NCBI GenBank assembly: GCA_900548535.1
Contig: URLG01000089.1
Location: forward strand, 1-10,197
Direction of reading: 5' to 3'
From: Candidatus Segatella intestinihominis
GTDB taxonomy: Bacteria > Bacteroidota > Bacteroidia > Bacteroidales > Bacteroidaceae
Length of the DNA: 10,197 bases
Positions 1-5,524 of the stretch are shown here, one piece after another (position 1 is the stretch's first letter; each line of letters opens with the position of its first letter). Position numbers and translations under genes: made by a program. The notes under the pieces are model-generated. The model saw only the letters and a list, made by a program, of their open reading frames with translations, ran no database searches and had not been told where the DNA came from.

Positions 1-208
1 TAAGAACTTTTACGATAATGGGCAAGGTATAAATGCGGAGCCGCTTACAATTACATGGCATTTTATGGCATTTTATGGCAATCCACAGAGAATTGCAATA
101 ATCCAAACGTCCTAATTATGTGACACTTACAAATCTATATGGCAATATGGCAATTCTTTTCAAAAAAAACTTTTTCATATAGAAGAGAATACAGCTATAT
201 ACAACTAC
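1..208. other. AT-rich stretch with no assignable gene; possible 3' tail of an upstream ORF
   Basis: No gene can be assigned. One plus-strand frame is open from base 2 to a TAA at 113-115 (37 codons) with no credible start. It could be the tail of a gene beginning left of the window, but its codons overlap the ATGGCATTTT repeats, so it may be chance. The rest is AT-rich and lies beyond the terminator of the minus-strand sus remnant. I see no promoter of the TAnnTTTG type here that I would defend. Confidence 0.3.
55..154. repeat. ATGGCA repeat cluster
   Basis: The hexamer ATGGCA occurs three times at exact 10-bp spacing (55-60, 65-70, 75-80), separated by TTTT. Two further copies form a tandem octamer ATGGCAAT (139-146 and 147-154). 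A 10-bp period puts the copies on one face of the helix, which would suit a DNA-binding protein, but nothing nearby identifies one. It may instead be simple-sequence drift. Confidence 0.55.
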
Positions 209-239
209 AAAAAAGGGGGACTAGCCACCGCTAGTCCCC
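209..239 (-). terminator. Rho-independent terminator of the sus remnant operon
   Basis: A perfect 10-bp stem (216-225 with 230-239) encloses a 4-base loop. Read on the minus strand it is followed by a run of six T (A at 209-214 on the plus strand). This is a textbook intrinsic terminator about 95 bases after the SusD stop codon, oriented to end minus-strand transcription from the susC promoter. Confidence 0.88.
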
Positions 240-258
240 AAGACGAGAGAGATATAAG

Positions 259-295
259 TGTTGACAGTGTCAACAACACGGCAAATCACTTTGCC
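259..295 (-). repeat. Two small palindromes in the 3' UTR of the sus remnant
   Basis: TGTTGACAGTGTCAACA (259-275) is an 8-bp perfect inverted repeat around a single base. GGCAAA and TTTGCC (280-285 and 290-295) form a second hairpin with a 4-base loop. Both lie between the SusD-remnant stop and the terminator. They could stabilise the 3' end of the transcript, or the first could be a dyad for a DNA-binding protein. Neither has a T tract, so neither is a terminator on its own. Confidence 0.5.
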
Positions 296-332
296 TTATA
301 TCTTAATTATCATTTTACCTAATATTCCTTAC

Positions 333-653
333 TTATTGTGAGGAAACTCCTTGCTTATTGGTAGGATACTTCACACGGGAAATAATCACGTTCTTTACTT
401 CGCTCAATGGTTCGAACTTCACATTATTGCCATTGTAAACGGCTGTGATTTCACCTAGGCGGAGCAGCTGGTTTGGATAACCCGTACGGCGAACTTCTGT
501 CCAAGCCTCAGTACCATTGGTAAAGAGGTCGATGTACTTCTGGATAGCACATGTCTCTGCATCTACGTTTGTTGAAACCGCATTAACATAAGCATCCATA
601 TCAGCATCAGAGATAGACTGACCAGCCAAATCGTACCAATATTCAATAGATGC
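333..653 (-). pseudogene. SusD/RagB-family lipoprotein, C-terminal fragment (pseudogene)
   Basis: SusD-family proteins are outer-membrane lipoproteins that cap a SusC channel and bind the incoming nutrient. Only about the last 105 residues of a roughly 500-550-residue protein remain. Visible SusD hallmarks are the EYWYDLAGQ stretch, the helix with IQKYIDLFTNGTEAWTEVRR, and the RTGYP and RVKYPTN segments typical of the C-terminal region. The N-terminal lipobox and TPR-like helices are missing. At its 5' side the reading frame runs straight into a fragment of SusC, in a different frame, at about 645-656. The 3' end stops about 8 residues after RVKYPTN, whereas homologues as I remember them continue 20-25 residues to a WW-containing end, so the tail is probably lost too. 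It cannot make a working lipoprotein. The family call is firm; the substrate is unknown. Confidence 0.82.
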
Positions 654-1383
654 CGAGGTTACGACCATATGCAGAAAGACGCAATGACTTGACAAACCTG
701 GAAGGGTTCAACTTGAAGGTATAGCCGACATTGATTTCACGAAGTTTGATATAATCACTCTTCAATACACGCTGAACAGCAGGATCAGTATAATAGTTCT
801 CGTAGTAATCACGATCACTTACCCTCATGGTGTTAGGTTCATTTGTACCATAAACCACACCTGTCATAAGACTGAGACACAGCGATATTATTGGTGTAAG
901 AAACACCAGTCTTGAAGAAGTCGCGATAATCTGAAGAAGCAGGGCTTCAGGCAGATATAGTAGGATTGCCTACAGAACCATTATTCTTCCATGTAAGCAA
1001 GTCGTACCATGAAAGTACCTGGCGGCCATCCAATTTAGGCTCCCAGCTTTCATCCATACCATAGTCAGGAAGCAGATATTCCTTGCCATTGATAGTGGCA
1101 GTGCCCATATCATCACCATCGGCGCCATAAGCATAATCGCCAGCATAACCATAACCGCCACCACGCTGGGTATCGGTAGAGTTATTGTCGCCACCCTCGA
1201 TAGGCACACCGTCAACAACAAACGTTACAGTACCCGTCTTGGTACCTTCAATCTTGATGGATGCACCAATCACCGGCTCACCGTCGTCCTGAGAAACAAC
1301 CTTACCTGTAACAGTAGTCTGTGCGAGAGCCATTCCTGTTGAAAGAACAAGCCCCCCATTAACATGGTTAGTCTTTTTGTCAT
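650..1383 (-). pseudogene. SusC/RagA-family TonB-dependent receptor, multiply deleted pseudogene
   Basis: Intact SusC proteins are about 1000-residue outer-membrane barrels that import glycans or peptides using TonB energy; about 230 residues remain. In order on the minus strand: a start at 1381-1383 with a signal peptide broken by a frameshift in a run of six G; a carboxypeptidase-regulatory-like domain start (TVTGKVVSQDDGEPVIGASI); a jump at about 1222 to the plug motif FVVDGVPIEGG; a stretch through YLLPDYGMDESW and VLSWYDLLTWKNNG; an in-frame TGA at 947-949 where a Trp is expected; YRDFFKTGVSYTNNIAVS; a frame-shifting join near 862-874; and a late barrel segment (SDYIKLREINVGYTF, LRLSAYGRNLGI). 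It then joins SusD at about 650. The order of segments is native, so this is decay by internal deletions rather than shuffling. A chimeric assembly is possible, because SusC genes are multicopy in these genomes. Confidence 0.85.
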
Positions 1384-1427
1384 AATTTCTCTCTCTTAAA
1401 AATTAAACAACTTACAAATATCGGGTG

Positions 1428-1458
1428 CAAAGATACATACATTTTATAAAATAAACAA
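1428..1458 (-). promoter_or_regulatory. Promoter of the susC/susD remnant (TAnnTTTG type)
   Basis: On the minus strand, TATCTTTG (1435 down to 1428) matches the Bacteroidota -7 box TAnnTTTG. A TTG at 1458-1456 lies 20 bases upstream as the -33 element. The predicted transcription start near 1421 leaves a leader of about 38 bases before the ATG at 1383. The promoter looks intact although the genes it serves are not. Confidence 0.7.
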
Positions 1459-1468
1459 TTTTTTAGCT

Positions 1469-1537
1469 GACAAAATGCAAGACAAAGTGCATTTTGTCCT
1501 GCTTTTCGTATATTTCATGCATTTTTTCCTACTTTTC
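1469..1537 (-). promoter_or_regulatory. Repeat cluster upstream of the sus promoter, possible operator
   Basis: GACAAAATGCA (1469-1479) and TGCATTTTGTC (1488-1498) are a perfect 11-bp inverted repeat with an 8-base spacer. The 20 bases from 1488 recur from 1518 with two mismatches, a 30-bp period or about three helical turns. GACAAAGTGCA (1481-1491) is a further direct near-copy of the first arm. The cluster starts about 10 bases upstream of the -33 element, where activators bind. SusCD operons are usually controlled by hybrid two-component, SusR-like or ECF/anti-sigma regulators, none of which is in the window. From 1538 to 1619 I see only AT-rich sequence with two ACAAAAAG copies 10 bp apart (1553 and 1563). 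Confidence 0.5.
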
Positions 1538-1604
1538 ATCATTCTTTCGCATACAAAAAGTAACAAAAAGAAAGTTTTTACTAAAACTCTATTGTATAAA
1601 AACA

Positions 1605-1658
1605 GTTTTCAAAACAAAAGATAAGCGTGACATTAAGAAACAAAACATCACGCTTATC
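1605..1658 (-). terminator. Rho-independent terminator of the HAD phosphatase gene
   Basis: A perfect 11-bp inverted repeat, GATAAGCGTGA (1620-1630) and TCACGCTTATC (1648-1658), has a 17-base loop. On the minus strand it is followed by TTTTGTTTTG. It lies about 50 bases beyond the stop codon of the phosphatase gene and would keep that transcript from running into the sus promoter region. Confidence 0.82.
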
Positions 1659-1708
1659 CTATTATTAATTACGAAATAAAACTCCCCAAAAACTCCAGAG
1701 CTTCATTC

Positions 1709-2521
1709 TTACTGAATTACCCCATACTTCAACAAAGCATTCTTTACTCCATCTTCATCCACTGATGTGGTGATATAATCGGCCACTGCCTTGAGATTGT
1801 CACCGGCATTACCCATTGCAACACCGATGCCTGCCTCTTGGACAATGGTGATGTCATTGCCGCCATCACCAAAAGCCATGGTCTCGGAAATGTTCAGACC
1901 TAGATAATCAGCCATTGCATGAAGTCCCTTGCCCTTGTCGGCATCAGCAGCTGTGATGTCAGTAAAGGCAGGATGCCATCTGCCCGAAGTGCAATTCTGG
2001 AGAGTTGGCATCAGGAGCTTCTCTTGCTCTTCTGAGCAGAATGGAGTTACCTGGAGAACTGCCTCATCACCCAAATCCTTGACATCGGTGAGGAAGATGT
2101 GGCAATCCACACCCAAGCCTTTGGCAAATATCTCATACACCTCGTCGGTGTAATGATGGATGGCTAGATGATGCTCGCCCACGACAATGGCAGGATAGTC
2201 ATCACGATCGGCAGCATCAATAATTTTCTGGACGTCGGAAGGAAGAATGGCATGCTGGCTCACTACCTTGTCGCCCACGAAGCAGCGAGCACCATTGGTA
2301 GTGATGTAGCCATCTACCAGATGCTCTATCTGCCCCAGATTGTTGATGATCATCGGAGGACGACCCGTGGAAATGTATACTTCTACCCCATTCTTCTTGG
2401 CTTGCTCCAGGGCATCGACCGTGGTCTGTGGTATCTTGTGAGTATCGAAACTCACCAATGTTCCGTCGATGTCGAAGAACAACGCCTTTATCTTTTTGCT
2501 TGTATTCATATCTTGACACAT
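1709..2521 (-). CDS. Cof-type HAD-IIB family hydrolase (sugar-phosphate phosphatase-like)
   Basis: A 270-residue cytoplasmic phosphatase of the haloacid dehalogenase superfamily, Cof/YidA type, a length normal for the family. All four catalytic motifs are present. Motif I is FFDIDGTL with the nucleophile D17 and acid/base D19. Motif II is ISTGR with T52. Motif III is the lysine K196 in DADKGKGLHAM. Motif IV is GDGGND (218-223), which holds the Mg2+. The C2B-type cap lies between motifs II and III, about residues 80-190. Such enzymes dephosphorylate sugar phosphates, pyridoxal phosphate or flavin precursors; the exact substrate cannot be read from the sequence. The start is uncertain: ATG at 2519-2521, or ATG four codons downstream at 2507-2509. 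An AAGG at 2538-2535 lies 13 bases before the first, slightly favouring it. The gene is monocistronic, between its own promoter and terminator. Confidence 0.92.
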   Translation of the reverse strand: MCQDMNTSKKIKALFFDIDGTLVSFDTHKIPQTTVDALEQAKKNGVEVYISTGRPPMIINNLGQIEHLVDGYITTNGARCFVGDKVVSQHAILPSDVQKIIDAADRDDYPAIVVGEHHLAIHHYTDEVYEIFAKGLGVDCHIFLTDVKDLGDEAVLQVTPFCSEEQEKLLMPTLQNCTSGRWHPAFTDITAADADKGKGLHAMADYLGLNISETMAFGDGGNDITIVQEAGIGVAMGNAGDNLKAVADYITTSVDEDGVKNALLKYGVIQ

Positions 2522-2553
2522 TATTATATTTTTACCTTATAATATTTATACCG

Positions 2554-2618
2554 TTCGCCCCCTTCGGGGACCTAAAGGACCTTTCGAATAGTTTGCAAAC
2601 GGCCCCGAAGGGGGCGAA
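2554..2618 (-). repeat. GC-rich inverted repeat in the phosphatase leader
   Basis: A perfect 16-bp inverted repeat (2554-2569 and 2603-2618) surrounds a 33-base spacer. Each arm contains its own small dyad, CCCCTTCGGGG on the left and CCCCGAAGGGG on the right. The spacer contains the 10-bp palindrome GTTTGCAAAC (2591-2600) and two GGACC copies. The element is far more GC-rich than its AT-rich surroundings, which suggests a mobile or dispersed palindromic unit of the REP type. It lies between the probable phosphatase promoter and start codon, so it should be transcribed as a strong 5' UTR hairpin. Confidence 0.75.
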
Positions 2619-2647
2619 TAGCATCCCAAAAGTACCCAATCAGAGTG

Positions 2648-2655
2648 CAAAATTA
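2648..2655 (-). promoter_or_regulatory. Probable -7 promoter box of the HAD phosphatase gene
   Basis: TAATTTTG on the minus strand (2655 down to 2648), followed by C, matches TAnnTTTG. No convincing TTTG element lies at the right distance upstream, so the call rests on the -7 box and on position. Transcription would start near 2641, giving a leader of about 120 bases that contains the GC-rich inverted repeat. Confidence 0.45.
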
Positions 2656-2702
2656 CGAAAAAAACAAATAATTCACGAATAATCAGCACTTTTATTGGAT
2701 TT

Positions 2703-2736
2703 TTGCCGATGGTTTCAGATAAAAATCGTATATTTG
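2703..2736 (+). promoter_or_regulatory. Promoter of the FimB/Mfa2-like lipoprotein gene
   Basis: TATATTTG at 2729-2736 is a good Bacteroidota -7 box, with a TTG at 2703-2705 about 23 bases upstream, at the long end of the accepted spacing. The predicted start near 2743 gives a leader of about 60 bases before the ATG at 2804. It is divergent from the phosphatase promoter, with the -7 boxes about 75 bases apart. Confidence 0.55.
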
Positions 2737-2803
2737 CGGCATCTTTCTATGCTAAAGAAAACTTCTTAACTGCTAGAAGAGAACTTATTAACACCTACAG
2801 ATT

Positions 2804-3712
2804 ATGAAGAAGGTCCTTTCCCTCCAGGCATCGCTACTGATGATGCTGATAGCCATGCTCACTTCATGTGAGAAGTTTGTGCTCGATGACTCGAACGCAC
2901 AGAATCGCAATGCCGATGGTAATGTAACGATTCACATAGAACAAGTGCAAAACACAAAGATCAGCAACCTAAGCCGAGCAGCCTCAGAGAAAGACCTCAA
3001 GGAAATATGTAGCCGCATCTCATTTGCCGTATTCGATGTGGAAGAAAAGCTGCAGAACATCAACCAGACGCAGGACACCCATGGATTTGGCACAGCTCAC
3101 TTCAACCTGGACGAAGGCGAATACCGCTTGGTAGTCATCGCACATAACGGAACAGGCAACTGCACCATCAGTTCTCCTGAGAAGATAAAATTTGCCAGCA
3201 ACAAACTCACCGACACCTTTTATTACTACGGCAGACTGAGCGTAACTGAGGAAGGAGCTCAAGCCAACATCCATCTATCTCGCCCCGTGGGAGCCCTAAT
3301 ACTCCACATCACCGACAACACACTGCCCGAAGATGCCAAGAGTATCAAGTTTTATTATACCGGAGGCAGTAGCACACTGGATGCCACCACTGGATACGGA
3401 TGCGTGAACAGCCGACAGACAGAAAGTTTCAGCCTATCAGCTGACCAGAGAGACTACACCGTATACACCTTCCCGCACGACCCAGAAGAAGGAAAGACCA
3501 TCAAGATGAGCATCAGCCTGCTCAACCCAGACGCCAAAACCATCAAGAAATTTGAGCTACCCGGTGTACAGATGAAGAGAAATACCATCACAAAAGCTAC
3601 CCTCAACATCAAGGATGGCACCATCAAGGGCGACGGAGAGGAAACGGATGAAGGCGACATCGGTTTTACGGTGGACGACGAGTGGGAGCAAGACACCATC
3701 ATCTACTTCTAG
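2804..3712 (+). CDS. FimB/Mfa2-like fimbrial-type lipoprotein (orphan)
   Basis: A 302-residue secreted lipoprotein. The N-terminus has a Lys-rich start, a hydrophobic core and a lipobox LTSC with the lipidated Cys at 22, so it should be anchored at the outer membrane. The body looks like the FimB/Mfa2 family (Bacteroidota fimbrial anchor and regulator subunits). It shows a first beta-sandwich pattern with FAVFDVEEKL, a DEGEYRLVVIAHNGTG turn (about residues 106-120), a TDTFYYYGRLSV strand, then an RPVGALILHITD strand opening a second sandwich, and a closing MKRNTITKATLNI strand near 260-270. A short acidic tail (about 275-302, rich in D/E/G) follows. In Porphyromonas, Mfa2 anchors the fimbria and limits its length, beside the major subunit gene. 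Here no fimA/mfa1 or accessory subunit is adjacent, so this is an orphan and the role is unproven. The family call rests on my reading of the fold pattern, not on a search. Confidence 0.62.
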   Translation: MKKVLSLQASLLMMLIAMLTSCEKFVLDDSNAQNRNADGNVTIHIEQVQNTKISNLSRAASEKDLKEICSRISFAVFDVEEKLQNINQTQDTHGFGTAHFNLDEGEYRLVVIAHNGTGNCTISSPEKIKFASNKLTDTFYYYGRLSVTEEGAQANIHLSRPVGALILHITDNTLPEDAKSIKFYYTGGSSTLDATTGYGCVNSRQTESFSLSADQRDYTVYTFPHDPEEGKTIKMSISLLNPDAKTIKKFELPGVQMKRNTITKATLNIKDGTIKGDGEETDEGDIGFTVDDEWEQDTIIYF

Positions 3713-3737
3713 AATACAGGTAGTTATTAACTAGATT

Positions 3738-3774
3738 ATGCCCAACAGAAAACTGCTGGGCATGTTCTATTTTT
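3738..3774 (+). terminator. Rho-independent terminator of the lipoprotein gene
   Basis: An 11-bp stem with one mismatch (3738-3748 with 3753-3763) encloses an AAAA loop and is followed by GTTCTATTTTT. It lies 25 bases after the lipoprotein stop codon and separates this gene from the export operon. Confidence 0.85.
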
Positions 3775-3825
3775 CCACAAATCAATATATTTTTCGATTC
3801 TTAAAGATTTGATAAACAAAAATTC

Positions 3826-3856
3826 TTTGCTATTTAAGAATAATTGCATAATTTTG
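3826..3856 (+). promoter_or_regulatory. Promoter of the tolC-hlyD-permease operon
   Basis: TTTG (3826-3829), a 19-base spacer and TAATTTTG (3849-3856) match the Bacteroidota consensus very well; this is the best promoter in the window. Transcription should start near 3863, leaving a leader of about 25 bases before the tolC ATG at 3888. A 14-bp AT-only palindrome, ATATTATATAATAT (3863-3876), sits right on the predicted start and could be a repressor operator, though such palindromes also arise by chance in AT-rich DNA. Confidence 0.75.
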
Positions 3857-3887
3857 CATCCGATATTATATAATATTTATTATTAGG

Positions 3888-5399
3888 ATGAAAACAAAAT
3901 ACATAACTCTTATCTTGCTGATGGGAGCATTGATTCCTGCCGGGGCGCAAACTACGGTGCTGAGCCTCGACAGTTGCCGTGCTATGGCACTACGCAACAA
4001 CAAGCAGATCAATGCCTCTAGGCTCAAGAAGGACGTGGCGTATAACCTGAAGAAATCGGCACGTACCAAATACCTGCCCAAGGTGGATGCCATGGGCGGA
4101 TACGAATGGTTTAGCAGAGAGATTTCATTGCTCAATGATGGTCAGAAGTCTACATTCAGCAACCTGGGCACCTCTATCGTAGGTGGCATCTCAGACAATG
4201 CCAACAACATGATGACCGAATTGGTAGGCAAGGGTCTTCTTACCCCAGAACAGGCTCAGAAGATAGGTGGACTCTTGCAGGAGAAGGGCGGTACCATCCA
4301 GCAGCAGGGCAATGCCATCGGCCAGAGCATCGTAGATGCCTTCCGCACGGATACCCGCAATATGTGGGCAGGAAGCATCATGCTCCGCCAACCTATCTAT
4401 ATGGGTGGTGCCATCACCGCAGCCAACAAGATAGCCGACATCGGGGAGCAAATCGCCGACAACGACCTCGACATGCAGACCCAAAAGACCCTCTACAGCA
4501 TAGATCAAGCTTACTGGATGGTGGTTTCGCTCAAGCAGAAGCAGAAACTTGCCACCAGCTACCGCGACTTGGTGAAGAAGCTCAATGAGGATGTACACAA
4601 GATGATTAAGCAGGGCGTAGCCACACGTGCCGACGGACTGAAGGTAGACGTGAAGGTGAACGAGGCAGACATGCAGATTACACAGGTAGAGGATGGACTC
4701 GTATTATCCAAGATGCTCCTCTGCCAACTTTGTGGTATCCCGATGAACCAAGAGATTACCCTTGCCGACGAGGAGAAGGAGACGCTTGCCCTGGCTGGCA
4801 GTGCAGTAGACACTGAGCAGCAGAGAGTGGCTGCCGCAGATTCTGCCGTCAACACCCGTCCAGAGTTGCGCATGCTTCAGAATGCCATCGACATCTCTAA
4901 GCAAGCTACCAACTTGGTGCGTGCGGTATACATGCCACACGTAGCCCTGACCGGTGGATATACCATCTCGAACCCTAATGTGTTCAATGGATTCCAAAAG
5001 AAATTTACAGGCGTATGGAATGTAGGCGTCATCGTACAGGTACCAGTATGGAACTGGTTTGACGGTGCCTACAAGGTACGTGCATCCAAGGCTGCCACCA
5101 ACATCGCCGAGATGAACCTCAACGACACCCGTGAGAAGATTCATCTCCAGATAACCCAGAGCCAATTCAAGGTAAAGGAAGCTCAGAAAAAGCTCAACAT
5201 GGCGATGAAAAACATAGCCAGTGCGGAGGAAAACCTACGCTGCGCCAACCTCGGATTTAAGGAGGGCGTGATGGAGGTAACCGATGTGATGGCGGCGCAA
5301 ACCGCTTGGCAGCAGGCTCAAAGCCAGAAGATTGATGCAGAAATCGATGTCAAACTGACACAGGTAGGACTCAACAAGGCATTGGGTATCCTGCAATAA
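3888..5399 (+). CDS. TolC-family outer membrane efflux channel
   Basis: A 503-residue outer-membrane factor of the TolC/OEP family. TolC proteins form a trimeric barrel and a long periplasmic alpha tunnel through which substrates leave the cell, docking on an adaptor and an inner-membrane pump. The signal peptide is clear (hydrophobic residues 5-18, AGA-Q cleavage site at about 20/21). The mature protein starts with the family pattern LSLDSCRAMALRNNKQI and has the two-fold repeated helix-strand-helix layout. Examples are RQPIYMGGAITAANKIADI in the first repeat and VPVWNWFDGAYKVRASKAA in the second, with long amphipathic helices 180-260 and 400-500. An insert rich in Gln and Gly (about 90-150) enlarges the first half. 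It is the first gene of the operon, with its own strong promoter. The downstream adaptor and permeases are its likely partners. Confidence 0.93.
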   Translation: MKTKYITLILLMGALIPAGAQTTVLSLDSCRAMALRNNKQINASRLKKDVAYNLKKSARTKYLPKVDAMGGYEWFSREISLLNDGQKSTFSNLGTSIVGGISDNANNMMTELVGKGLLTPEQAQKIGGLLQEKGGTIQQQGNAIGQSIVDAFRTDTRNMWAGSIMLRQPIYMGGAITAANKIADIGEQIADNDLDMQTQKTLYSIDQAYWMVVSLKQKQKLATSYRDLVKKLNEDVHKMIKQGVATRADGLKVDVKVNEADMQITQVEDGLVLSKMLLCQLCGIPMNQEITLADEEKETLALAGSAVDTEQQRVAAADSAVNTRPELRMLQNAIDISKQATNLVRAVYMPHVALTGGYTISNPNVFNGFQKKFTGVWNVGVIVQVPVWNWFDGAYKVRASKAATNIAEMNLNDTREKIHLQITQSQFKVKEAQKKLNMAMKNIASAEENLRCANLGFKEGVMEVTDVMAAQTAWQQAQSQKIDAEIDVKLTQVGLNKALGILQ

Positions 5400-5403
5400 G
5401 TTA

Positions 5404-5509
5404 GGAGTTGGGAGTTGGGAGTTTTCATGCAGAACAACCAACGAAAAACAACTGTTAAACTGTTAAACTGTTAACATTGAGCTTCAGTAAACATTAAACA
5501 TTAAACAAT
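5404..5509. repeat. Three consecutive short tandem repeats between tolC and hlyD
   Basis: The 125-base gap holds three unrelated-looking arrays. GGAGTTG-type heptads occur three times (5404-5424). The octad AACTGTTA occurs three times (5450-5473). AAACATT-type heptads occur three times (5489-5509, the last copy one base off). No terminator or TAnnTTTG promoter is visible in the gap, so read-through from tolC is expected. Part of the octad array is repeated after the last permease gene. Confidence 0.85.
5458..5477 (+). repeat. 20-bp direct repeat, left copy
   Basis: AACTGTTAAACTGTTAACAT here is identical to bases 9080-9099. The two copies flank the adaptor and both permease genes. Confidence 0.8.
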
Positions 5510-5524
5510 AAAAATTAGAAAGAT

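Noticed and set aside
333..1383. Invertible SusC/SusD cassette of a shufflon type
   Set aside because: No recombinase gene or flanking inverted recombination sites are seen, and the fragments are in native order and orientation, which fits deletion better.
1494..1679. Plus-strand open frame of 61 codons
   Set aside because: It lies across the operator repeats and a terminator hairpin, starts inside a repeat, and its composition is just that of AT-rich intergenic DNA.
2554..2618. GC-rich inverted repeat as a terminator
   Set aside because: Neither strand has a T tract after the stem, and the position is upstream of the phosphatase start and between divergent promoters.
2428..2682. Plus-strand open frame of 84 codons overlapping the phosphatase start
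   Set aside because: It is half antisense to a solid gene and half reads through the GC-rich inverted repeat; no start signal and no family resemblance.
5404..5509. Possible CRISPR-like array
   Set aside because: Units are 7-8 bp and directly abutting, with no spacers and no cas genes; these are simple tandem repeats.
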